DNA of 64,000 bases. It comes from Proteus terrae. Lineage in GTDB: Bacteria > Pseudomonadota > Gammaproteobacteria > Enterobacterales > Enterobacteriaceae. Below the pieces are notes generated by a model. That model saw only the letters and a program-made list of their open reading frames with translations, ran no database searches and was not told where the DNA came from. Position numbers and translations under genes: made by a program. The first letter of the stretch is position 1; each line of letters opens with the position of its first letter. The stretch is taken from assembly GCF_003144325.1 (NCBI RefSeq), contig NZ_PENS01000014.1, positions 1-64,000 of the forward strand, written 5' to 3'. Positions 43,737 to 53,536 of the stretch are shown here, piece after piece.

Positions 43737-46700
43737 CTAAGCTTCATTCGATTTCCCAAGTCCCTTCATCAATAAATCAAACATCAAGCCAGCAAACCCT
43801 TTAGCTATCGCTTCATTAGATAAAAGTTTCATTGCCATTTCGTTATGAACATCCATACTCTCAATAATGGCATTGTTGATTGATTCAGGGAATTGACCAA
43901 GCATCGCTTGCTCTTTGGTATTACTGCGAAGCTGATCCATCACTCGTTCATTTTCTGAGATTTTGCCTGCAATAGTATTGGCATAATTCAGCATATCATT
44001 TTCAGACAAACCATCTTCAATAAACAAGTCGTTCATTCGCTGGATAATTTCATTAAGCAGTTCAGTTTTAGGGTCTTTTGGCACAGCACCCGCACCTTCT
44101 TTAGCGGCGGGTAGATAAGGTTTTGGTTCCTCACCAATTTTAACGCCCAGCTGTAAATTGGCTTCACGTTGCTCATGAAGTCGGTAGTGTGTCATAACCA
44201 CATCAGATAAATCAATTTCGTCCTCAACGACATCGAGACGAAGCAACGGGTGGAGGTATTTGGCAAAAATACCCAGCTTCTCGAGTTCGTAATCTTCAAA
44301 ATTGACAATTTGAGACGTAAATTCATAGTATCGATAGAAAGAAATTAAATCTTTCTTAAACACCTCAAGAATATCACGGGCTTCCTTGGCATGTTTTACG
44401 CTGTTTTCAGCATACTGAATTTTCTTATCGTTCTTTTCATTTTTTGCTTTCGACAGTTCCGCTTGTGCAGTTCGAAGAACTTGAGATGCTTCTTTATAGC
44501 GGACAGAAAAACGGTCAACAGCAGGTTTACACAAGTTGGCTAATTTAGCTTGATTAACTTGCTTACTGTTATAAGCCTCAACAAATGCTTCAACCTCTCC
44601 CCACTGATAAATTCCAACTTTATCGAGCTTTTTCATTAGCTCATAGACAATGTTTGGATCAGATACGTCAGCCAATTCAGCCGTTTGGAAATATACTTTA
44701 AACTCAGCTAAAACATCTTCAGGGTCATTCACAAAATCAAGCACAAAGGTTTGTTCCTTACCTTTGTAGATACGGTTTAGCCTTGAAAGGGTTTGAATGC
44801 ACTCAACACCTTTTAAAGGCTTATCAACATACATTGCCACCAATTTCGGTTGGTCAAACCCTGTCTGGAACTTATTCGCTACCAACATAACCTGATAATC
44901 TGTGGTATCAAATGCTTCTCGCATATCACGCCCACGGAGATTCGGGTTCATGTTGTTTTCAGTAAAAGCATGGTCAGGGAAATTAGGATCATTCACTTCC
45001 CCCGAAAACGCCACCATCGCATTCACATTAGTATAGCCTTTCTCTTGCACATATTTTTCAAACGCCAGTTTGTAACGTACCGCTTCTAACCGACTACTGG
45101 TGACAACCATCGCTTTGGCTTCACCGCCAAGCAAATGCTTAATCTTATCATTGAAATGCTCAATGATGGTTTCCACTTTTTGAGCTATGTTGTAAGGGTG
45201 GAAGCGAACCCATTTTGCCATTTTCGATGCTGCTTTTTTACTGTCTACCTCATGGTCTAAATCTGGATTTTTATGTGCTAATTGATAAGCCACGCGGTAG
45301 CTGGTGTAGTTTTGCAAAACATCAAGGATAAACTCTTCTTCAATCGCTTGACGCATGGAGTACACATGGAAAGGCTGGGGTTTATTGGTGTCACTTGCAG
45401 GTTCGTCAGGGTTAGGTCGACGACCAAACAATTCTAATGTTTTCGCCTTTGGTGTCGCCGTAAAAGCAAAGTAGCTGAGTTTATTCGAACCTTTACGAGC
45501 TTCAAGTGATAAACGCAACATATCTTCACTGTCTAGCTCTTCATCATCGTCTAACTGCTCAGCCATGAGAACCTCACGCAGTTTGCGAGCCGTTGTTCCT
45601 GTCTGGCTTGAGTGTGCTTCATCAGCAATAACAGCATAACTTCGGCCTGCTAGGGTTGAATCTTGGCGTATCGCTTCTAATACATGAGGAAAGGTTTGAA
45701 TAGTCACAATAATAATAGAGGTGCAGGCCTTCAACTCTCCCGCTAATTGGCTGGATTTAGAGCCGTGAGCCTCTTCTCGATTAACGCGAGCAATCATTCC
45801 TTCACTATGTTCAAACTGGTAAATCGTTTCTTGTAACTGGCTATCTAATACGGTTCTATCAGTGATCACAATAACAGAATCAAACACCTTATCCCCTGCC
45901 TGTTTATTAAGCTCAGGGTGATTGATGTCATAATGTTTTGACGCTAATTGATGAGACAACCATGCAATCGAGTTGGATTTCCCCGAGCCAGCACTGTGCT
46001 GGATCAGATATTTATGTCCTGTCCCTTCGCAGTCGACCGTTTTGAGTAACTTAGAGACCACAGCCCATTGATGATAACGAGGGAAAATCAGGGTTTCTTT
46101 TTGGCTAATTGAGCCATCGATATTTTGAATATCTTTCACTTCAAGGTGAATATATCGCCCAAGGATAAGCATCAAATTATCTTTTTGAAAAATCTCATTC
46201 CAAAGATAAGAGGTCGCATAACTGCCATCCTTTGGGATATCATTACCTTTACCCCCATCGCTTGTCCCTCGGTCAAAGGGTAAGAAAAACGTATTAGTGC
46301 CATTTAAACACGTTGTCATCGCAACATTATATTGACTGACTGCAAAGTGAACTAATGCACCACGTTTAAAGGACAACAATGGCTCTGCTTTACGTGTTAC
46401 GGGATCTTTCGGCTGTCTATCCTTCATATACTGGACTTTAGCATTATCAATCGACTGCTTGAACTCAGATTTAAGCTCACAAGTGGCCACAGGAATGCCA
46501 TTAACAAATAAGGTTAAATCTAAACGCCCCTCATAGCCATTGGGTGAGTAAACTAGTTCAGGAACAACTCGCAAAATGTTTTGCTGATAGTGAATCGCTG
46601 CCATTGGGTTCAAGTCGTGATCTGGCTTAAAACAACAGAGGTTGAACTTAGCTCCTCGATTATTAACCTTATTCCGCAAAACCCAGAGAGTGCCCTCACT

Positions 46701-46958
46701 TTTAAGCTCTTGTTCTAATGATTTGAGTAGCGCATTAGCGGTCGCATTTGGGTTACGCTCAGTATCAGGAAAGTGCTGTGCGAGTTTATCCCATTGCTCT
46801 GGCTGCGTGCCTTTCACAAACGTAATCACATCATCAGGATAAAGTGCCAACTCTTTGTTGTACTTGCTCGATTCGCCTAATAACCAACCATGAGACTGCA
46901 TTTGGCCAAGGATGTCATTTTGAAATATCTTTTCTTGTACCACATCAGACATTAGCAT
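43737..46958 (-). CDS. hsdR: Type I restriction enzyme, R subunit
   Basis: 1073 residues. N-terminal nuclease part with VATCELKSEF (E-x-K), then helicase motifs HSAGSGKSNSIAWLSHQL and VIADEAHSSQTG, and FVLDFVNDPED in the C-terminal half. It moves DNA and cuts unmodified target-bearing DNA as part of the HsdR2M2S complex. Its start overlaps the end of hsdS. All domains look intact. Confidence 0.95.
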   Translation of the reverse strand: MLMSDVVQEKIFQNDILGQMQSHGWLLGESSKYNKELALYPDDVITFVKGTQPEQWDKLAQHFPDTERNPNATANALLKSLEQELKSEGTLWVLRNKVNNRGAKFNLCCFKPDHDLNPMAAIHYQQNILRVVPELVYSPNGYEGRLDLTLFVNGIPVATCELKSEFKQSIDNAKVQYMKDRQPKDPVTRKAEPLLSFKRGALVHFAVSQYNVAMTTCLNGTNTFFLPFDRGTSDGGKGNDIPKDGSYATSYLWNEIFQKDNLMLILGRYIHLEVKDIQNIDGSISQKETLIFPRYHQWAVVSKLLKTVDCEGTGHKYLIQHSAGSGKSNSIAWLSHQLASKHYDINHPELNKQAGDKVFDSVIVITDRTVLDSQLQETIYQFEHSEGMIARVNREEAHGSKSSQLAGELKACTSIIIVTIQTFPHVLEAIRQDSTLAGRSYAVIADEAHSSQTGTTARKLREVLMAEQLDDDEELDSEDMLRLSLEARKGSNKLSYFAFTATPKAKTLELFGRRPNPDEPASDTNKPQPFHVYSMRQAIEEEFILDVLQNYTSYRVAYQLAHKNPDLDHEVDSKKAASKMAKWVRFHPYNIAQKVETIIEHFNDKIKHLLGGEAKAMVVTSSRLEAVRYKLAFEKYVQEKGYTNVNAMVAFSGEVNDPNFPDHAFTENNMNPNLRGRDMREAFDTTDYQVMLVANKFQTGFDQPKLVAMYVDKPLKGVECIQTLSRLNRIYKGKEQTFVLDFVNDPEDVLAEFKVYFQTAELADVSDPNIVYELMKKLDKVGIYQWGEVEAFVEAYNSKQVNQAKLANLCKPAVDRFSVRYKEASQVLRTAQAELSKAKNEKNDKKIQYAENSVKHAKEARDILEVFKKDLISFYRYYEFTSQIVNFEDYELEKLGIFAKYLHPLLRLDVVEDEIDLSDVVMTHYRLHEQREANLQLGVKIGEEPKPYLPAAKEGAGAVPKDPKTELLNEIIQRMNDLFIEDGLSENDMLNYANTIAGKISENERVMDQLRSNTKEQAMLGQFPESINNAIIESMDVHNEMAMKLLSNEAIAKGFAGLMFDLLMKGLGKSNEA

Positions 46959-48292
46959 CCTCCTTGCCAGTTACGCACATCAATTTTGCCTGTTACTGCG
47001 GCTGAAATTAGCGCCTCTTTACGTTCTTTCATTAAATGAATCATTTTGTTTTGCTTAGAAATAAGGCAATCTATTTTTTTTATTTGTGAATCTAGGTATT
47101 GCGCTATTCCCTTTTGTTCTTCTAATGTAGGAACTGGAACTACATAACTACGTATCTTTTCTTGTGACATCGTTGGAACAGTCCCACCTGAATTGCTGTT
47201 ATCTACATACGCTTGTACAAGTGCACTACTTAGTAAATAATATAACCACTTATTACAGCACAGCGTATCTTTAAATACCGCCAATTGAGGGTTAAGTGTC
47301 GTAGGGCTGATTAACTCATCTATATAACCTACTTTTCCAAGAGTTGAGCCAGTTTTCACGATTACCACGTCACCTTTCTTTAATTGTATTTCTGGAGATT
47401 CATGATATTTATCCCAACTAAGATAAGTAACTTTTTCGAAAGAAACCATACCATTATAGATATTGCTAGGACTCATCGTTATAGCCCCTTCGCCTTCATC
47501 AACAATATCAGCTGTCGTATATCCTCTAAAACCTATGCGTCCATAGATACTAGTTATGTGTTTTAATGCTTTAATAACCCAATGCTCAGGTACTGTACCC
47601 AACCATTCCACACCAGAATTTTTCATTGGTACATCTTGGTTAAGTCCTTTAGTAACTGCGTGAGAAATCACCGCTTGACGTTTTTCTTGTAGTAATTCAA
47701 TCAATTTTTCTTGCTTGGTGATTAAGGTGTCAATCTTAGCGGTTTCGTGATCAAGAAACCTGATGATTTTCTTTTGTTCTTCCTTTTCAGGTAGTAACAA
47801 TTCAATTCTTTGGAACTCTTCAGGATCGAGATCCCATTGATTAACACGGATACCTTTAGAGCGACTCATATACTGATTGATATAAATAGGGTGTCTCAAC
47901 AAGTAATGTACATATTTAGAGAACACAAGAGAATTCGCTTTCTTCATCGGTTCATAAACGAAGTAGGCGGGACTAACAATTCCTCTGAACTCAGAGATAG
48001 CAATAGAACCTTGCCAAGCTTTCATCTTATTTAGGACTAGATCATTTTCGCAGACTAGCTGATATGGTGAAAGGTCATCCGAAGGTTTATTATTGTTATC
48101 ATCTCTACTTGATTTGGGAACTACACCATAATCGCGATAAACAGACAAAAGCTCTTCAGTTTCAAATCCAGCTCGCTTAACTCTGCGGTAACAACGACCT
48201 ATTTGAATAGTTTTCCAATCTAGCGGAATATCGTGTAGCCAATCAATACCTGAATCTTTATATTCAGAATATACTTTATAACTCCCTGACAT
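46952..48292 (-). CDS. hsdS: Type I restriction-modification specificity subunit
   Basis: 446 residues. Two target-recognition domains (about 1-170 and 230-390) are each followed by a conserved spacer helix with KIDTLITKQEKLIELLQEKR or KIDCLISKQNKMIHLMKERK, and both end in AV[TT]KG/TGK. The recognition sequence cannot be read from text. ATG overlaps the hsdM stop region. Confidence 0.94.
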   Translation of the reverse strand: MSGSYKVYSEYKDSGIDWLHDIPLDWKTIQIGRCYRRVKRAGFETEELLSVYRDYGVVPKSSRDDNNNKPSDDLSPYQLVCENDLVLNKMKAWQGSIAISEFRGIVSPAYFVYEPMKKANSLVFSKYVHYLLRHPIYINQYMSRSKGIRVNQWDLDPEEFQRIELLLPEKEEQKKIIRFLDHETAKIDTLITKQEKLIELLQEKRQAVISHAVTKGLNQDVPMKNSGVEWLGTVPEHWVIKALKHITSIYGRIGFRGYTTADIVDEGEGAITMSPSNIYNGMVSFEKVTYLSWDKYHESPEIQLKKGDVVIVKTGSTLGKVGYIDELISPTTLNPQLAVFKDTLCCNKWLYYLLSSALVQAYVDNSNSGGTVPTMSQEKIRSYVVPVPTLEEQKGIAQYLDSQIKKIDCLISKQNKMIHLMKERKEALISAAVTGKIDVRNWQGGC

Positions 48293-50331
48293 TATGAATG
48301 TACCTCATTAAGCAATTGCATAATCTCAGCCGATATCGCATCCAAATCAGCATCAATCTCTTCTAATGCTCTCGGAGACTCATAGACATAGAAATGGCGA
48401 TTAAATGGGATTTCATAGCCGACAAGCCCCACTTCACCATCTTTCGGGTCTAGTTTGCTTTCATCAATCCAAGCATCCGATACGTGTGGCAGGACTTCAC
48501 GAGCAAAGTAATCAGCGATATTTTCAGTGAGTGGTACGTTTTCGTTATCACGCAAATCAGAGTTAGCTTCAATCTGGCCTTTGGATTTGCAAACTTCAGC
48601 CTCATCATCGTGCTCACCAAGGTGTTTCACTATTAGTTTTAGCTGTGCTGCACTTAATTTAACGTCTACCAGCTTAGTTTTTAACTGTTTGAGGAATTTA
48701 TCACGAGACAAATATTTTTCTGAGTCAAATGAAGCGAGAGCACCAAGAATAGCTTGTTGAGTGGCACCATCTATTTTCTGCCAAACACTATCCATTTGCA
48801 GAGCTTCAAGGCGCGAGGCATCTTTCGGGTAAACTGCTAATTTCAGTGGACGTTCAACGGTGATTCGGCGATAACCAAACTCTTTGTAATCAAAAATTTT
48901 GCTAAAATCATTTTCTACAAACTGACCATATGTTTGGACGATTGTTTCAATGGCATCAGGTGTCAGTTCTTTTCGTTTACTACCCAATGATTTACGCATG
49001 GCAGCATAAAACACATTCTCATCATCACCTTCAACTTCACCGCCCCCACTGCGTCCACGCCCACCTGTTTTCGCCCGCTCTTTGGACGCATTAATCAGTT
49101 GAATCTTACCTTTACGGCTAGTTGGCTTATGGTTAGATAGCACCCACACATAAGTGGCAATTCCTGTGTTGTAGAACATATCGGTAGGTAGCGCCACAAT
49201 CGCTTCCAGTAAGTCACTTTCCAGAATATAGCGTCTAATTTCACTCTCACCACTACCTGCACCACCTGTAAACAGTGGAGAGCCATTCAAAATGATACCA
49301 ATACGTGAGCCACCTTCATGTTGAGGGCGCATTTTACTAACCAGATGCATCAAAAACAGCAATGAACCATCAGACACACGTGGTAAACCCGCACCAAAGC
49401 GGCCTTCAAAACCTTTTTGGATATGTTCATCAGTAATGTATTTTTGGATTTTCTTCCAATCGACACCAAACGGCGGATTAGACAGCATATAGTCAAATTT
49501 GTCATTACGGAGTTGGTCATTCGATAAGGTGTTCCCCAACTTGATATTATCGACTTTCTGCCCCTTAATCAGCATGTCTGCTTTGCAAATTGCGTATGAC
49601 TCAGGGTTCAGCTCTTGACCGAATGCAGATAGAGAAGCTTTATCGTTGAGTTTGTGGACATACTCCATACCTGACGATAAGAAGCCACCTGTACCTGCTG
49701 TGGGATCGTAGATTGAACGCACCAAACCCGAACTGGTTAACTCTTTTTCATTAGTGAAAAGTAATGACGTTGTTAGCTCAACAATATCCCTTGGTGTAAA
49801 GTGTTCCCCTGCAGTTTCATTTGAGCTTTCAGCAAAGCGTCGGATCAGCTCTTCAAACACTAAACCCATACCGTAGTTACTGATGGTATCAGGGTGAAGA
49901 TCTGTGGTCGCAAAGCGTTTTGCAACTTTGTAAAGCAGGTCAGCTTCTTCGAGCTTGTCAATCGTATTAAAAAAATCAAAGTGCTCAAAAATTTCACGTG
50001 CATTTGGGCTAAACGATTGAATGTAATTCTCTAAGTTGCGAGCAACACCAGTTTCACCAAGACGGTTTAAATCCATTTTAGAAGTGTTATAAAAGCTTAA
50101 CTGTGCCGCATGCGTGAGTAATTTGTCTTGTGCCTCAATCGGCATTGATTTTACTGTTTCATACTTGGCCAGCACATCTGGCTTTGTGGCAGCAAGGACA
50201 CACTCTAAACGCCTTAATAGCGTAAAGGGAAGAATAATACGTCCATATTGGGATTGTTTGAAATCACCACGTAACAGGTCAGCTACTGACCATAAAAATG
50301 CAGCCGTTGAAGAGAAATTGTTATTAGTCAT
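48292..50331 (-). CDS. hsdM: Type I restriction-modification methyltransferase
   Basis: 679 residues from ATG 50331; the longer frame up to 50481 lacks a ribosome site and starts in a region shared with the divergent gene. N6 adenine methylase motifs [17 protein letters not shown] and SNPPFGVDW are present. It is the first gene of the hsdM-hsdS-hsdR operon and is divergent from the 50613 gene. Confidence 0.94.
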   Translation of the reverse strand: MTNNNFSSTAAFLWSVADLLRGDFKQSQYGRIILPFTLLRRLECVLAATKPDVLAKYETVKSMPIEAQDKLLTHAAQLSFYNTSKMDLNRLGETGVARNLENYIQSFSPNAREIFEHFDFFNTIDKLEEADLLYKVAKRFATTDLHPDTISNYGMGLVFEELIRRFAESSNETAGEHFTPRDIVELTTSLLFTNEKELTSSGLVRSIYDPTAGTGGFLSSGMEYVHKLNDKASLSAFGQELNPESYAICKADMLIKGQKVDNIKLGNTLSNDQLRNDKFDYMLSNPPFGVDWKKIQKYITDEHIQKGFEGRFGAGLPRVSDGSLLFLMHLVSKMRPQHEGGSRIGIILNGSPLFTGGAGSGESEIRRYILESDLLEAIVALPTDMFYNTGIATYVWVLSNHKPTSRKGKIQLINASKERAKTGGRGRSGGGEVEGDDENVFYAAMRKSLGSKRKELTPDAIETIVQTYGQFVENDFSKIFDYKEFGYRRITVERPLKLAVYPKDASRLEALQMDSVWQKIDGATQQAILGALASFDSEKYLSRDKFLKQLKTKLVDVKLSAAQLKLIVKHLGEHDDEAEVCKSKGQIEANSDLRDNENVPLTENIADYFAREVLPHVSDAWIDESKLDPKDGEVGLVGYEIPFNRHFYVYESPRALEEIDADLDAISAEIMQLLNEVHS

Positions 50332-50612
50332 TGTAATCAGCACATTGAAAATTAAAAAGTTAACTGATTGTACCTTTATAGCAAGTCTAGTGGTAGCGAC
50401 ATAAGACACAAAAGCAGATCTTATAATATCACTCAGATTTCTAACGACAATGAAGACTATACCTATAGAGCCTGTCACCACATTGAACTTATTATTAGAT
50501 ACAACGAATATGGCGATATCATTCTATTTTTCATGGTGTTGTTTAATGAAACTCAAGAAGTATGACTATTATTTTTTAATCAATAAGGACTTAATATTTT
50601 TAGGTGACACTT

Positions 50613-51323
50613 ATGGATAATACAAAAAACTTTATTCTAGACGGATTGTGCCGTTTTTCATTGAACAACTTAAAGGGGAGGCCTTATGATTCAGCATTTG
50701 AGCTACTTGCTGCGCCTCCAAGTAGAAAAAAGTTGGTCATTATGGGGTTTAATGGCTCTTCAGCAGATCAAACGAAGACAAACACGGAGTCAGTTCTAGA
50801 TGATTATGAAAAACCAGATATTTCAAATATTAAATTAGGAACGTTAGGAAATTGGGGGATCACACGTTTAGCTAAACGACTGCAAAATATTCCAAGCAAA
50901 TTTAATTACAAATGGGAAGATGTCATATACACAAACGCTTTATTAATGTGCTCTAAAGATATGTCATCTTTGAAAAAGGAAACATTTGATGCGGGTATTC
51001 CCATCGAAAATTTAATCCGTAATTCGATGCATTTTTTTAATGAAGTAACCTTCTCTCTGTGTGAACCGGAGATGATAATCGCTTATGGCAATAGCTTAAA
51101 TGGGCTTTCAACAGCTAGTTTACTGCTTAAGCATTTTGGGGATATCAATTCCCTTAGATATTCACAAAATACAGGTTACTACACAACGTTCTCCTTCATG
51201 GCAACATTTAACAATATAAAAATACCGATTGTTTGTGTTAGGCATATGTCAAGATTTGCACCTAATGACTCGCTAATGAAAGATGCATTATCATTAATCT
51301 GTCAGCCAAATTACGTCAGTTAA
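50613..51323 (+). CDS. Uracil-DNA-glycosylase-fold-like protein
   Basis: 236 residues from ATG 50613 (AGG eight bases upstream). Segments in order resemble the UDG fold: LVIMGFNGSSADQ, DVIYTNALL, PEMIIAYGNSLNG and IVCVRHMSRF (the place of the His-Pro/His-Ser loop). Catalytic residues are not fully standard, so a non-uracil or nucleotide-sensing role is possible. It is divergent from hsdM and followed closely by 51351. A defence role is inferred from context. Confidence 0.5.
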   Translation: MDNTKNFILDGLCRFSLNNLKGRPYDSAFELLAAPPSRKKLVIMGFNGSSADQTKTNTESVLDDYEKPDISNIKLGTLGNWGITRLAKRLQNIPSKFNYKWEDVIYTNALLMCSKDMSSLKKETFDAGIPIENLIRNSMHFFNEVTFSLCEPEMIIAYGNSLNGLSTASLLLKHFGDINSLRYSQNTGYYTTFSFMATFNNIKIPIVCVRHMSRFAPNDSLMKDALSLICQPNYVS

Positions 51324-51350
51324 ACACTGATACAATATGAGGGCTAAACC

Positions 51351-51848
51351 TTGCAATTTGATAACAATGAAAGACTCAAAATTATTCTTGAAGAAGCCAA
51401 AAATATTGCTCTGGAATACTATAAAATTACTAATAAGCCACTCGGCATAACAGGCGAAATTTCAGAATACGAGGCTGCAAGAATTCTTGGATTGCAGCTA
51501 TGTGAAGCTCGTCAAGCTGGTTATGATGCAATTAGGAATAGAGATGGGCTGACAGATAAAATACAAATTAAAGGCCGTTATATGCCTAATCCCAAAAAAG
51601 TATCAGGAAGATTGGGATCTATTGATGTATCCAAGCAATTTGATTTCGTTATTTTTGTTCAGCTTGATGAAAATTACGATGCATTTGCTATATATGAAGC
51701 CACAAGAAATACAGTTATGGCTGCGCTGGAAGCCCCGGGCTCAAATTTACGAAATATAAAAAGGCAATTAGGGATAGCAAAATTTAAGGCTATCAGCAAA
51801 CTTATTTGGAGCAAAGAAAAAGAATTCAGTTCCCCCAAAGGGAGTTGA
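51351..51848 (+). CDS. PD-(D/E)xK-like protein (DUF6998-type)
   Basis: 165 residues, start TTG 51351, GAGGG upstream. N-terminal helix, then GEISEYEAARILGLQL, and DKIQIKGR, which looks like the D-x-x-Q-x-K of restriction-type nuclease folds, followed by FDFVIFVQLDENY. It may be a small nuclease. Last gene before the right attachment site. Confidence 0.6.
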   Translation: MQFDNNERLKIILEEAKNIALEYYKITNKPLGITGEISEYEAARILGLQLCEARQAGYDAIRNRDGLTDKIQIKGRYMPNPKKVSGRLGSIDVSKQFDFVIFVQLDENYDAFAIYEATRNTVMAALEAPGSNLRNIKRQLGIAKFKAISKLIWSKEKEFSSPKGS

Positions 51849-51971
51849 ACTCACTACAATCCTCAATACCCCATGCTTGCAGTCACAAACCGACTGTGCC
51901 ACACTATTGTGCCATTAACTTCATCGACATAGATAGAAGAATCAAACAGTTATATTAGGGAGGAGCTTCAA

Positions 51972-51984
51972 GCCAGCTCCACCA
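51972..51984 (+). repeat. Right attachment site: 13-base ssrA 3' end copy
   Basis: GCCAGCTCCACCA, identical to 34001-34013. The bases before it (CTTCAA) do not regenerate the T-arm, so the 3'-end copy here is short. It is followed within ten bases by a tmRNA-type terminator. Confidence 0.85.
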
Positions 51985-51992
51985 AATAAAAC

Positions 51993-52020
51993 AAGGGGTT
52001 ACGTGAAAACGTAGCCCCTT
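51993..52020 (+). terminator. ssrA-type terminator
   Basis: 12-bp stem (AAGGGGTTACGT with ACGTAGCCCCTT, one G-U pair) around a GAAA tetraloop, followed by AATTTTT. It sits right after the att copy, where the terminator of ssrA would lie in the uninserted chromosome or in an older island. Confidence 0.8.
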
Positions 52021-52526
52021 AATTTTTGGAATGTCCACATTACGTCCACACGGAAAATTTTTACGTCGATATCGGTTACTGTTTAATTTCGGTTTCAAAT
52101 GATATTGTTTAATTCTTCTTAACATAAAATTATTCCCTTCTATTTCAGCTTCAAAAATCTATAACCCACTGAAAAATATATATTCCCTAAAATACTCTCG
52201 CGTAAAATGTGGATCATTAATCCCACGTAAAGTGTGAAATCGCCTTTGCTATCAATGTGTTAATTTTTCATCGCGATCCTTTTTCTATCTCTCAAACTGA
52301 AATAACCTGAAATTTTTTACAATCATTTTAGTTTGACGCCTACACAAAGAACCCAATCACAGCGCGACCTCGCAATATGTTTTGTAAAAAATTCAAACCG
52401 AAATAATTTTTAGATCCAAATTGTGCAGGTGGATGCGAAGTAGTGCGTTTTACGTCATGAATGATTTTATTTCGTGAGAATTACGTGTGCCGTTATCATA
52501 GACAGTGTGATGGATATAATTTTTAA
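52021..52526. other. Gene-free stretch after the right att
   Basis: 506 AT-rich bases without a supported frame. It holds the short direct repeats GTCCACATTACGTCCACA at 52033-52050 and other AT-rich runs. It looks like decayed island DNA. Confidence 0.5.
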
Positions 52527-53369
52527 ACCCTAAATATCGCGATAGCCTCATGCTTTGGGCGTGCCAACAGTATTCGTCGTGACCGCCCAATTACAATTGA
52601 AAAACTATTTTGTACTGTACCTAGTGTCTTCTCTGAAGAAAAACATGAATCACGTAGTGACCGTTATACCTATATCCCCACCATTACCTTGCTTGATAGC
52701 CTACAAAAAGAAGGGTTTTATCCGTTCTTTGCTTGTCAAACACGAGTGAGAGACAGCAGTCGAAAGATGCACACCAAACACATGCTTCGCCTGAGACGAT
52801 ATGACCAAATTACAGGTAGTCAAGTACCTGAAATTATTCTCTTAAATAGTCACGATGGCTCAAGCAGTTATCAAATGTTACCGGGCTTATTTAGAACAGT
52901 ATACCAAAATAGTTTGGTTTGCAGTGATACCTTTGGTGAAGTGCGAGTGCCGCACAAAGGTGATGTTGTTGGCAAGGTAATTGAGGGAGCATATGAAGTA
53001 CTAGAAACGTTTGATGCAGTAGCTGAAAAGCGTGAACAAATGCAATCTCTTCTATTACCCTCATCAGCACAGCAAGCCTTGGCACAAGCAGCTTTAACGT
53101 ATTGCTTTGGTGAGGAACATCAACCAATTACTGAAGAACAAGTATTACAGCCTCGTCGTTGGGAAGATAAGAAAGATGATCTTTGGACGATATATCAACG
53201 TCTACAGGAGAATTTAATTAAAGGTGGGCTATCAGGCAGAAATGCAAAAGGTAAGCGAGCACATACTCGTTCAGTTAATGGCATTGATGGTGATATTAAA
53301 TTGAATAAGGCGCTGTGGGTAATGACAGAAAAGATGCATGAGCATTTCTCTGGAAGAGAAAGAATATAG
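52527..53369 (+). pseudogene. UPF0380/DUF932 (YafZ/YfjQ-type) gene with no start codon
   Basis: Open from 52527 to the stop at 53367-53369. The frame includes SCFGRANSIRRDRPITIEK, then PTITLLDSLQKEGFYPFF, LNSHDGSSSYQMLPGLFR and GLSGRNAKGKRAHTR, all classic for this family. Upstream of the family N-terminus there is no in-frame ATG, GTG or TTG before the stop at 52524-52526, so normal initiation is lost; an internal start at 52689 would remove about 50 residues. The family is found in CP4-57-type islands that use ssrA. Confidence 0.75.
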
Positions 53370-53536
53370 ATAATAGTAGCACATTGTTTTTTCATAAAAT
53401 AATGTGCTTGCCATTTATTTGTTAGTCGCTTTATTTTTTGTTAAACCAATCGATTCCTATCATAAAAATAACAAAAACCACTAACTATACTGCACTATTA
53501 AAAATATTGTGCTATTCCAGTAAAACACATCCAAAG

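Noticed and set aside
50332-50481. N-terminal extension of hsdM
   Set aside because: Hydrophobic, unlike HsdM, with no ribosome site; family-like sequence starts at the ATG at 50331.
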